NCBI RefSeq assembly: GCF_030272615.1
Contig: NC_081406.1
Coordinates: 461,736,072 to 461,800,071, forward strand
Source: Cryptomeria japonica
Lineage: Eukaryota; Streptophyta; Pinopsida; Cupressales; Cupressaceae
DNA: 64,000 nt
Direction: 5' to 3'
Part shown: piece by piece, positions 22,958-33,495 of the stretch
Numbering within the stretch: the first letter of the stretch is position 1
How the letters are laid out: each line of letters begins with the position of its first letter
Translations under genes and position numbers: made by a program
The notes under the pieces: generated by a model
The model's database searches: none
What the model was told of the DNA's origin: nothing
What the model saw: the letters and a program-made list of their open reading frames with translations, nothing else

Positions 22958-23223
22958 GTTCGAGTTCAATATGAATTATAATAATGTGCTACAAAGGCTT
23001 AATTTTTCTAAATGTTTTCATGAAAGAGTAAAAACCCTAAACCCTCAAAACCACAAACTCATAGGCAAAGGTCAAATTCTAAATTTCGACAAACTCCAAC
23101 AGCTAAAAGGAAAGATTTTCAACATATTTGAAATAGTGATAACATATTCATCAAGTGCCATTAGAAAGTGCAGAGAAGAATTTTAAAATGGGCCACTCAA
23201 AATCTCAAAATGTTTATAGGTCC

Positions 23224-25070
23224 CAACACGGACACAAAGAATTGTTGAGAGTGTTGATGTTCGTGTAGAGGAATGTTATGAAAATTCAGAAGGAACCAAT
23301 TCAGAGAGAAAGGATGAAGATCCTTCCATTTTTCTTTTGGAACCTAAAACTATTAAATCAAAAACTGGTAAAGCAAATCCTGGTGTACTTGTTCAACAGA
23401 AACAAATAAATTCAAATGAAGAAGACAATGAAGAAGTTGAACCTGAAGAGAATGACCATGTTATTCCTAGATATGTGAGACTGAATCACAGTCGTAAGTA
23501 GATTATTGGGGATAAGGATGCTGGAGTACTAACTAGAAGGAAAATTAGAGAGATCTCTTGCATGATCTCCACCATTGAACTAATAAGTGCTAAGGAGGCA
23601 TTTGATGATGATCATTGGGTGAAAGCAATGGAAGAGGAAATGGATCAAATTGAGAAGAACAACACTTGGACCGTGGTACACCAACTGGTAAACAAGAATG
23701 TCATAGGTACTAAATGGGTGTTCAGAAACAAGTTAAATGAAGATGGTGTTGTAGTTCTCAACAAGGCAAGATTAGTTTACAAGGGTTATGCGAAAGAAGA
23801 AGGAGAAGACTATGGTGAAAATTTTGCACTAGTAGCAAGATTGGAAGGAGTTAGAACATTACTTGCATTTGTATCCCATAAGAAGTTCAAGGTATACCAG
23901 ATGGATGTTAAGTCTACTTTTTTGAATGAGATATTGGAAGAAGAGGTTTATATAGAGCAACCTGATGGTTATGCATTGATAGATAAGGAAGACATGGTAT
24001 GCAGATTGCATAAAGCTTTGTATGGATTAAAGAAGGCACCTATAGCATGGTATGAAAGGCTTCATACACATTTGATGAAGATAGGCTTCGCCAGAACCAG
24101 TGATGACAACAACATTTATCTCAAGTCTGAAGGAGATGAAATACTAGTTAGTGAAGTATTTGTTGATGACATTATATTTGGAGGTAATGATGTCATGAGC
24201 GACAGTTTTGTAGATGAAATGAAGAGTTATTTTGAGATGCCATTAGTAGGGGAAATAAAAAAATTCATAGGCTTGCAGATACAACAGATGAAGAATGGTA
24301 TTTTCATTACTCAATCTAAGTATGTGAAAGAGGTTTTGAAGACTTTTGGCATGAGTGACTGTAAACCAATTGGAACTCCAATGGTTATAGGTTGTAAATT
24401 GTCCAAGGAAAATGTATCTAAGTCTATAGATGAAAAGGAATACAGGTCAATGATTGGAAAATTATAGTATGTTGTTCACAGTCGACCAGATATTTCCCAT
24501 TCAATTGGTATAGTTGCTAGATTTCAGAAAAATCCAAAGGAAGCACATCTGATAGCAACCAAGAGAATTTTTAGATATCTGAAAGGTATAGTTGGCCATA
24601 GGTTATGGTATCCATATGGATAAAACTTTGATTTGAAGGCATACACTGATTTTGATTGGGAAGGAAATGTTGATGACCAAAAGAGTACTATCGGTGGAGC
24701 ATTCTTTCTAGGAGGAAGGCTAGTTTCATGGAGTAGTAAAAAGCAGAGTTGTACTTCACAATCTACTGCTGAAGTTGAGTATATTGCAGCTTATATGAAT
24801 TTGACACAAGCTATTTGGATAAGGCATAGTTTGGAAGGTTTTAAGATGAAGAAATCATAACCTATAAAGATTTTGTGTGATAATACAAGTGCAATAAATA
24901 TTTCTAAGAATCTTGTTTTGCACGCAAGGACTAAGCACATTGATCACTTTTTGAGGGAAAAAGTTCAAAGTAAAGATGTTATCTTAGAGCATGTTTGTAA
25001 CCAGAAGCAGCTTGTAGATATCTTTACCAAACCTCTTCCTAAGACCACTTTTGAGTATCTTATAAGTTAG
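23224..25070 (+). pseudogene. Copia B RT and RNase H
   Basis: After a linker with RYVRLNHS near 23470, RT begins at WVKAMEEEMDQIEKNNTW near 23616 and stays open for 301 codons to 24467. RT motifs are well kept: [50 protein letters not shown] and FVDD at 24159-24170. Damage includes NFALVAR for FAPVAR and a stop at 24465. RNase H shows AYTDFDWEG near 24645 (first Asp kept) and TAEVEYIA near 24765 (Glu kept), DNTSAINI near 24877, and ends VDIFTKPLPK near 25015. Stops at 24465, 24621 and 24858 make it a pseudogene, yet it is the best-preserved RT in the left half. Confidence 0.9.
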
Positions 25071-25412
25071 TTGAGCATGATGCTGATTGCATCAATCCCT
25101 GAATTACTTGCAGAATCTTACATGGATTGATGTTTTTGGAAGTGGAGGTATTCCACATGGGGAGCATCAAGTTGTAGTATGTTGATGCACCATGACAATT
25201 TGGAATTACATGTTTTAATTTCAATTTGGCATTGTTGTCAAAAGGGGAGAAGAATTATGTGTCTGATTAGATGAACCAATGAAAGACTAGAGACAAACAG
25301 AGCATGGTGAATACTTGGTAATGTAAACCAGGATTCCTATTCACCAATCCAAAACAACACAACAATTAGAGGCATTGATATTTGTATTGCCATTAATGCC
25401 AAAGGGGGAGAT
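25071..25412 (+). promoter_or_regulatory. Copia B 3' untranslated region and polypurine tracts
   Basis: The last tract AAAGGGGGAGAT (25401-25412) touches the LTR start. Other purine-rich tracts lie near 25157 (ATGGGGAGC) and 25239 (AAAAGGGGAGAAGAA). The sequence is otherwise noncoding. Confidence 0.65.
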
Positions 25413-26830
25413 TGTTGGCATTTTTCATATAGATTGCATTAATGATATGTTGGCATTGATGTCAATTGAACCGGTGAATGGTATTCATGATATTGCTGAT
25501 GTTATTGTTATTATTTCTATTATCTTATAACTGGTATGATAAACCTTGAGGAAGATGTTGTAAACCGGTATATGGTATTTTGTAAGTTGAACCAGTGTAA
25601 AGGGTTAAACCTTTCTATGTTATGTAACATGTAAACCCTACCAGTTGTTTTCTATTAAAACCCTAACCGATCAAGTTTGTTGCTTTAACATCTAATGTTG
25701 AACACTAATGATGGAGACACATGTGATCATTGTATGAGGACATGTTTGGATTGATTTGGCGCATTTTGGAAAGGAGCAAAGTGGATTGCATCTAATGCAT
25801 AGCGCGTGATGAGTTACAAAGTCCAATGAAGTGGTGATCATCGAGTGGTTGGAAATTTCTTGAAGAATGTGAAGAGATTGTTATGATTTCTAATGGTCAA
25901 GATTGTATTGACTTGTTTGTAATCTTTGTGATGAGAATTAGGTTTTTGTTGTGTAACCTGCCTAGTTGATGATATTGTTTTGTTAAGTGTTGGCAAAGTT
26001 GACAAGATTGGCAAAAACCAGTTGAGTGTGTGGTTTCCTAGCTGGTGGATGGATCTGTAGTTTGAATAAAGCCAGATTGAATCTTAAGAAGGATCTAATC
26101 AAGAAGATGTAGTGCTATTCAGATAGATCAAGAAAACCTGTTGTTTTCTAACATTTACAACAAAAATTTAAATCCCATAACTGGGTAAGCTCTAACAAGC
26201 TTGGTTACTTTCTAAATCCTCTCACAAGGTGGTCCATTAGTTTGGATTCTCAAATCCTCCAGCGAGGTTACTCCAAATAGGGTATTGTGCTTTTCATCAA
26301 GGCATATTTGTAAATCCCTTAACCAAGTGATTCCTAATAGAATCAGTTCTTAACATGACTTATTGTAAAAGCTTTAATTGGCTTGGATCCTAACTGGGTG
26401 AACTTCAGAAGAGTTTATATAACTATCCTTATGAGTCTCATCTCACCATTGTTTTTACCTATTTGGGTTTTCCACGTATAAATATTTGTGTCACGTGGTG
26501 AATGATTTTGTGGTTATGATCTTATTTGTTGATTTGATTAACTACTTAACTATTCTGATAAGGCATGATAAATAGAAGCATTGAGAGATGAATATGTTGA
26601 CATATGATTAAGCATTTTTTATGTTTACAAGATTGAAGTTGTTTACTATTAAGTTGTCATAACAATCAAACCGGTTGATGTTGGTTGATGTTGAGTATTG
26701 ATCTTGATAAGTGAAAGTTTACTTTGTGAGTTTGAATTTGAGTTTGGGAGTTTGTATCAATTTTTTAGTATATTGATTCACCCCCCCTCTCAGTATTCTA
26801 TCAGATACTTATTCTTTCATCATACCATCA
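25413..26830 (+). repeat. Copia B 3' LTR
   Basis: It begins TGTTGGCATTTTTC and ends CATACCATCA, 1,418 bp, collinear with 15672-17112. TTGATTCACCCCCCCTCTCAG lies near 26772-26792. Confidence 0.92.
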
Positions 26831-26835
26831 TTCCC

Positions 26836-27413
26836 TTCTTCCATGGTGGTTTCCTTTCTTTGGGGGATGAGGATAGTTGTATGCATATATATACATGATA
26901 TACATGAGTTATCATATAAAAAGAATAATAACTCCAAAGTTAGGTGAAACCACCTCATGTTTTGTGCTCTATGTTCATTATCCTTTGATTTATCCTCTTT
27001 TGGGGCCTAACTTATTGCGATAATGTTCTTGTCTTCTTAGGGTGTATACTACCTTAAATCAATTTCTCCCAATAAGGTGTACACAATCGCTTTAACATGG
27101 GGGCATACACTTTTCTCATGATTCTCTTTTTTGATACTTTAAGTTACTTAGAAAACTTTATCTTTACTTTGTAATTTCTGGTATTCTTTTCATGACTCAT
27201 AGTAAGAGAACCTTACTAGTTGTAGTCATGGTTCTCTCTCTCACGATCTTCCCTTTTACCTTATCATTAAATTTGTAAGATCCTAAAGTCAACTGGGGGC
27301 TTGGTGAATCTTGCCTCCTTGGCATGGTGAAAGTCTTTCAATCTGAATTCCTTGTACTTTACTGATAGTATTTGTATAATCTCATACTCCACTAAAATGG
27401 GGGCTAAAAGTAA
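26836..27413 (+). other. Gypsy I 3' region, right segment
   Basis: It continues the sequence interrupted at 15671. It contains a second polypurine-like tract, TTTGGGGGATGAGGATAG near 26857. An alternating AT/CA stretch lies near 26885. The last tract (AATGGGGGCTAAAAGTAA, 27396-27413) precedes a TG that may start the LTR. No coding sequence is seen. Confidence 0.45.
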
Positions 27414-28083
27414 TGTCCTAAAACTGGACCCTAGCAATTTTTTACTGTAGTTGGGTCTTTGCCTTAGTGTTTGCACCCCTTGACCTGATTAGAGACTTGA
27501 ATATGCTCATGCACATCAAAAACACGTTGTAACTTATAAATGCACTTTGCCTGCACCTTGATCTTGCCACAAATTAAGGCAGGACTAGGGCGTGGCACCC
27601 TGGTCCTCCTTAAGGGGATCCTATCTCAAATTGAAGCAGAAAAATCCCCCCATATGTTTTCTCAAGTCAAAAAATTAATCATTTAATCCTATTGGAAAGT
27701 ATATGAGAGGGATTTCCCCTCTCATTTGATGATCCAAGATCTAAGGTATACACACAAGAGGTCATCAAGCATTCAAGAGATCAAGTATTCAATAATTCAA
27801 GAACAATTGATGATTTTTAGTCTTCCTTCAAGCTTTGGAGCAACAATAGAGTCAAGATTTCAAGCACTTAAGAGGAGATCAACATTAAAATTCATGAAAC
27901 CCTAATTCCATGTGGAGGCAAGAAAAAATCACAAGGAGGTAAAAGCATTTCATTTTCAGTCAATTCAACATCCCCTCAAAGAGGAAGATTTCTAATTTCA
28001 GTCATTTCGTTTACATTATTTCAACTGCTTAGTTAATTCCAAAATTGGGGTTTGACCTAAAGGAAAACCCCTATTCCCAACAC
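27414..28083 (+). repeat. Probable gypsy LTR (gypsy I 3' LTR)
   Basis: It opens TGTCCTAAAACTGG after a purine-rich tract. A possible end is CCCAACA at 28083, but no primer-binding site or target duplication confirms it. An imperfect 40-nt hairpin lies at 27574-27613. No second copy is in the window, so both boundaries are tentative. Confidence 0.4.
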
Positions 28084-28322
28084 ATTTCCATTTCTTTTTA
28101 TGTGTAGGAAATAGGTGCATAGTTTTACTTTTGGAATTAAGCTTTATTCACAAAGACATAAAAACCCTTTTTGATGCACAAAAATTTCAGAGGACCGATA
28201 GGAGGGTGCCCCTATCTGGACACACAATCCCTGCAACTTTTGCTCAATTTCATGAAGTAGCTTCAAATTATCTCAAACTTATCAGATCCAGGTGCATGAC
28301 TAAATCCTGAATCTGTAGCTCA
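28084..28322 (+). other. Noncoding stretch between LTR-like and gag-like sequence
   Basis: No coding or structural signal that I can name. It may be the leader of gypsy III or flanking sequence. Confidence 0.3.
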
Positions 28323-29399
28323 TTGTTTTCTCATACTTTGTCTTCATTTCCAGAACTTAATCTTAATTCAACTAGTCAACTTACAAAAGAGGGTCAATTG
28401 CAATCCAATCACAATCAATATATTAGTATTCAGTCTTTGCATCATTTAGGATTAGTCGATCTAGTAGATTCAACCCCTCTTTTGAATGTAAAGTCCTCCT
28501 CTAGTGAAAATTAAGCTTAGTAAATTCCCACACTTCCCACGTGGAGAATTTTCAAATCCCCCAAATTTTCCACTTTACACATAATATTGGAGCAGAGAAG
28601 CCTTAGATGATGAGTATGCTTGTTCCCAATCTACCAAAGAGAACATGAATAAAGATGAGAGAAAGGAGATTCCTCCTATAAAGGATATCCCTTCTTCATA
28701 TAATCATCCTTTTGTTCCTTCAACATGCCCTTGCACAACAAATTTTAAGTAAATTTATGATCAAAGCCCTTCTTCTTCACAATTAAGAACTTACTATGAG
28801 GTTGGTAATGATATAATTTCAAAACAAGGCTATAGAGGACAAGGATTTGGAAAACAAGAACAATGAATCAAGGTCCCTATAGATCCTCCTTCACAATATT
28901 CTAAAAGATATTTAGTATATCCCAATTCATCAACATCTATGGATAATCTTCTTAAGGTTCAAATGCTCAAGGAATACTTTTCAAAACATAGAAAGTATCA
29001 TCCATCTAAACATTCTTCTTCATAAAACAATTGTCCTCCTTCCTTTCCAATTCTATTACCATGGGAAAACAATCCTTATTCTTCCACTACTATACCCTTG
29101 CCCTACATATCAAGAGACACAACCTATCCATGATGACAATCAAGAAAAATGATCTACAAGACTATTTTAGAGGTTTAAATATGATAAGAATGTTACTTTT
29201 TCGTTCATAAGATATATGAATAATTATAAGAACAAAAATGGTCATGTGTATTGTCTCTTTCATTATAGTTATTCTCGATCTCTTGGAAGTTGTAAAGATT
29301 TTAAGGAATTTTTTCAAGATCAATATGATAAAGCTCATATCACTCTTACAATTGATCTCATACTTTTTCTCAATCCAAATGTGGAGGTAGTGCCCTAGA
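28323..29399 (+). pseudogene. Gypsy III gag/spacer remnant with G-patch-like motif
   Basis: The translation is Ser/Pro-rich with several stops. A segment near 28830-28882 reads GYRGQGFGKQEQ then a stop then IKVPI, matching the G-patch pattern (G-x-G-L/F-G-x-x-x-Q-G) if the stop was Gly. Near 29237 a C-F-H ... S-C-K-D-F-K pattern resembles the zinc-finger-like spacer of large gypsy elements. G-patch motifs occur near protease in some retroelements. No RT or integrase is present. The assignment rests on short motifs. Confidence 0.45.
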
Positions 29400-30142
29400 A
29401 CTCCATTTACCTTATTATGTTGCTCCTTACCCTATAACATTGGTATTTTACATTTATTTGGGGTTTTGTTTTGTCATGTGTGGTAGTACAACTTAAATTT
29501 CCAGTCACATTTGCACAACATAATAGTCATTATTCCTTCCCTCCATGCTTGGGGGGCAAGGATAATACTTCAATTCTCTCTCTTTTTCAAAGATTCCTTT
29601 TTACTTTGATTTGCATGTTTCGTAATTTGAGGTCCTTTCTTACGTAGAATGGTCCTCCATGCAAGTACATATGCCCCTTGGTTGGACTTGTTCTTTGTTT
29701 ACATTGATGTGTCTTCTTATGAACGTTCTCCCCTTTGTGAATTTGTGCAATCTTTAACTAAGAATCAACTTTTCCCTAGAAATGGGAGAAGATGTATATT
29801 CTTAGTTTCCTTCTCCTTTTCAAAGATATTATCTTTATCTTGAATATTCCTTCTATTTTTAGAGGTGAATATCTTTGGATAAATATCTCTACCTCCATGT
29901 GTCCCTCAAAAGGATCCCTTTACACTTGTTGCGAAATACCTCTTTTACAACTATCTTTTAATTTCCTATAAAGAGTCATGCCTCTTTATCTTGGAGTTAT
30001 GTACATGGTTTCCTAAAGGATATCTCCTTGGTGATGAAGGTGTGTATCCTTGTTTCTATCTTCCTTAATACATCAACATAGGACTATGTTGACATCATAA
30101 GGGGAGGAGTATACATCATGGCCTCCTTGTAACATATATTCA

Positions 30143-30340
30143 AATCAAGTTGTGGATTTCCTTGAATAATGCTTTACTTGGTTATCCTTTCTAAATTAAA
30201 GTTGCAGATTTCCTTGCATAATGCCTCACTTGGTTATCCTTGTTCAATTAAAGTTGAGAATATCCTTGCATAATGCCTTGCTTTTTTATCCCCTTTTGAT
30301 GGATTTCCTTACATAATGCCTTGTTGGGTTATCCTTATTG
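30143..30340 (+). repeat. 52-bp tandem repeat, four copies
   Basis: Units near 30143, 30195, 30247 and 30298 share GATTTCCTTGCATAATGCC followed by TTGGTTATCCTT. The second is the clearest; the last two have small deletions. Confidence 0.8.
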
Positions 30341-30478
30341 CACATTTTATACAAGGTGTTGCATGCTCAAAACCATACCAAAGTCTTAGACAAGATGATT
30401 AACTCTTGAAACTAGACAATGACATATATAGAAAGATGTCAACTAATCCTATGTTTTAACTTGTTTAAGGTAGGTTGA

Positions 30479-30770
30479 CTAGCATGCCATAACTTGCTAG
30501 ACCTTTCATCCCTCCTTTTGTTGAATTTTTGAATGAGTGGAACTAGCATAACACAACTTGATAGACTATTCCTAATCTTCCTTCTTACATGGATCACAAC
30601 ATAACATTACTTATTGTCCCATGAGAATTCATGCTTTAATGGATAACCTATCATGATACAACTTGTTAGATTGTGGAATCCACGTTCCTTCTTTCTCTCT
30701 CTCATGGATCACCTAACATAACATAACTTGCTAGTCCATGGAGTCAATGCTTTATCCTTAATTTTCCCCA
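30479..30770 (+). repeat. Degenerate 55-65-bp tandem repeat, five copies
   Basis: Units near 30479, 30541, 30598, 30647 and 30712 share a core like ACTAGCATAACATAACTTGCTAGAC and then TCCTTCTTTCTC or a similar pyrimidine run. The repeated short palindromic feel (CTAG..CTAG) is noticeable. Confidence 0.6.
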
Positions 30771-31207
30771 CGAGCTCATAAATTTGCTAGTTTTTGGATC
30801 ATGTTTCATCTTTTGATACATGTTATTTCTCTTTTCATGTGACCACTTATATGTTGTTATAATAACATTTGGAGAATGAGATTAGTGGCTGAGACATTTT
30901 GACTATCGAGGTCTCTTCAACTAGTTGACTTGGATCATTTTGTTTTAATACTAACCCCTTTATTGTGTGTCTTTTATCTTTGATTGTCTTTGTTTATATT
31001 TTTTGTCTTTATATTATTTTGCGTGACCTTGCAAATGGTTGTATGAGTTAAAATCCTAAGATTGAGAGCTTGATTCCTTGAAATTAGTGATGTCTTATCT
31101 CTTTGTGATTTCACTCCTAGTTTCTCTTCACTCTCTCTTCTCCATCTTTCTACTTTACCATGAACATTTTCATAGGCTCATACTTTTGCTAAAGTAGGGG
31201 ATAAATG

Positions 31208-31310
31208 TAGCATTATAAATTATAATCTGGTATAGTTTACACCTCCTTTGTGCCCCTACTTTAGTATGTCCCATCCTACTTCTCCTAGGGTAGGAAACAC
31301 AAATTTGGGA
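31208..31310 (+). repeat. 5' fragment of a gypsy 3' LTR
   Basis: TGTAGCATTATAAATTATAA follows a purine tract, as expected for an LTR start. After about 100 bp the sequence changes to the minus-strand LINE RNase H, so the LTR is truncated at this junction. Confidence 0.45.
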
Positions 31311-33117
31311 AGCCAAGTTGATTGCAAGGATTGTTGCTTGAGTTTTTGCCTCATTGTTTGTGCCATCTTTAAGCTTTTGTGCAATGACTACATAAATATC
31401 ACCCCTAGCATCTCTAGCCACACATCCTTCCCAATGGACCTAGGTTACCTTTAAAGGCATCATAAAAGTTTATCTTGCTCCACCCTTTATCAATTATTTG
31501 CCACACTACCTCTCCATCCCACTTATATATCAAATTTTCCCAATGAGGCCCATTAACAAGCCTAAATTTGAGAAGAGGCCATCTCGAATGGATTTTCTTT
31601 TCCTCCAAATTGATAGGGTAATTCTAGAAATTATGATTAAAAGTAGTAGCATTCATGGTTTATGAAATCACATTCTCCAACCTCACCCTCAATCATTGCA
31701 AGTCTTCTTCTTTCCTTGGAAGATACTTCTATTCCTTTCTTTCCATATCTCACAAATTAGAATTGAAGGAGCAACATCCCATATACTAGAATAAACTAAC
31801 TTGTTCTAAATCAAATTCCAAATCTGAAATAAGTTATTCACTAAGGAAGGGAGATGGATATGTCAATTAAGTTTATGTAGAAGAAATCTCCAACATTGAT
31901 TAATGAAATCATAGTTTAGTAGAAGATAATCAAGAGTATCCTTTTCCTCTTTACATAGTAGATATCTAAAAGGCCCATGAAAGCCTAATCTACTCAATCT
32001 TTTACCCATCAAAATTACACCTTTTATCGCCAACCATGTGAATGTGCCAACATTAGGGAGACAACTTTTGTTCCAACATAACCTGGTCAACTGGTCATTA
32101 TCGTCTATTTCATTTTCCAACAACCTGTAACCTATATTTACTCAATATAGCCCCCTCTTATCAACACATCATTTAATTACATCATCTTCACTTGTTATAA
32201 TTACTTGTCTCCCCATTAAAATACATCTGAGACTAGCTGCATATTGATCATTCAGAAGCCCTTGCATATCTCTCCACTTCCATTTCTCGCTACCATGTTC
32301 CCAAACTTTCTCCACCCAATTGCAAAACTTTCTTCCCCACCTATCAATCAAAATTTGTTTCACTTCTTTTCCATTCTAGTCCTCCATCAACACTTTGTGG
32401 CCTTTCCATGAATTCAAAAATCTACTTTGTCCCTATTACCTAATTTCCAAGTGACATGCACAAGACAGTAAGAAATTCCATATCACCGATCCTTTTGGAG
32501 GATTCTGAATAGTGAGTATACTCTCTCTTTGATGAGAATCTAAATATTTATTCTTTAAAAACTTGACCTATTTATGATCAGGCTTTGCATACATATTCTA
32601 TATTAGCTTCACTCCCATTACCTCATTCATGATGCTCCACCTTCTCAAGTCAACTCTCCTTGCCATCTTAGGCTTACAAACTTTTTACCATGACAATAGC
32701 TGAATTTTATCCTTCTCTTGCTTCCCATTCCAAAAAATAATTCTCATTTTCTAACGTGTCATTTTTACAAGATTACTCAATATTTTTAAACACATCATCA
32801 AAAATATAGATAAGGCTGAAACAATAGATCTTAGCATAATAAGCCACCCAACTTTCATCAATCATTTTCTTTTACATCCTTGAAGTTTCCCTATATAATT
32901 GTCCACCAATTTTTTCCCACATAGAGTGGAATACCTAAGAATCTACCTAGAAGGAATCCTAATTTCATCTCCATAATCCTTGAAATCTCTCTCTACTTGC
33001 TCAAGTTGGTGTTGGAAAAAAAAATCTCAGACTTATGTTAGTCTTGAGACTACACAATAATTATCTAGAGTCTATTTTATACTTCTCACCTCCCTCAAAG
33101 ATGTCACTCTAAATAGT

Positions 33118-33495
33118 TGTTGCAAGGTGTGCACCCTTTGGTCTCCTTGTGTTGTGCAACATAGTTCTCAGTTTTGTGAGATGGCTTAACCACCTTTCAT
33201 GGATTCATTAAATCTCACAATTGTATTAAGAATTAATAGGTTTATATATTGGTGCAATGGAAATCACATTTCTAACAAGTGGTATCAAAGCCTAGGTCCT
33301 GGATTCAAACCCATCCCTTGCACTAGGGGGTATTGTTGCAAGGTGTGCACCCTTAGTCTCCTTGTATTGTACAACACAATTCTCGAGTTTGTGACATGGA
33401 TTAGCCATCTCTCATGGATTCATTAAATCTTATGGTTATATTGGAAATTAATAGGTAAATCATTTGGTGCAATGACAACCATGTTTCTAAAAACA
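33118..33495 (+). mobile_element. SMART/TRIM-like miniature LTR element
   Basis: Two direct repeats of about 160 bp (33118-33277 and 33334-33495) begin TGTTGCAAGGTGTGCACCC and the first ends CTAACA. Between them are only 56 bp, containing TGGTATCAAAGC (33280-33291, an initiator tRNA-Met primer-binding site) and a purine tract ACTAGGGGGTAT just before the second repeat. The whole is about 378 bp. It lies in the LINE RT, right beside the catalytic box. No clear target duplication was found. It has no coding capacity, so any movement would depend on another element's enzymes. Confidence 0.85.
33280..33291 (+). promoter_or_regulatory. Primer-binding site of the miniature LTR element
   Basis: TGGTATCAAAGC is identical to the site in copia C, two bases after the left LTR. 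Confidence 0.85.

Larger units (their letters stand above)
19390..23223. mobile_element. Unclassified 3.8-kb insert inside copia B
   Basis: Copia B pol is continuous across 19389/23224: KAYKCFN on the left meets RTQRIVESVDV-like text on the right, as in copia A and C. The 5-bp CAACA occurs at 19385-19389 and 23224-23228, a possible target duplication, although the joined frame is two bases short. The ends (ACTGGACTGATG and TTATAGGTCC) show no good terminal inverted repeat, no TG..CA, no poly(A) and no Helitron end. The middle (20700-22700) is more GC-rich than its surroundings and carries a dispersed repeat. The sequence 19,400-20,400 holds nothing I recognise. Confidence 0.7.
15672..26830 (+). 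mobile_element. Copia B, Ty1/copia element with TSD TTCCC, split by an insert
   Basis: The LTRs at 15672-17112 and 25413-26830 flank a copia coding region. The 5-bp sequence TTCCC occurs at 15667-15671 and again at 26831-26835, a perfect target duplication. The first LTR base pair is decayed (TATTGG against TGTTGG). By eye the LTRs differ at roughly one base in ten, so the insertion is old. A 3.8-kb insert (19390-23223) separates integrase from RT. Confidence 0.92.
29400..31207 (+). other. Gypsy III 3' untranslated region
   Basis: This is a long noncoding stretch with a polypurine-like tract TTGGGGGGCAAGGATAATA near 29546, a second near 30101 (AAGGGGAGGAGTATA), two tandem repeats listed separately, and a last purine tract (TAAAGTAGGGGATAAA, about 31191-31206) right before an LTR-like start. 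I see no gene in it. Confidence 0.5.

Noticed and set aside
23031-23052. Telomere-like AAACCCTAAACCCT
   Set aside because: Barely two units inside the unknown insert; not enough for a telomeric repeat.
33278-33333. tRNA fragment or SINE in the miniature LTR element
   Set aside because: GGATTCAAACCC looks like a B box, but the flanking direct repeats, primer-binding site and purine tract explain the segment better.
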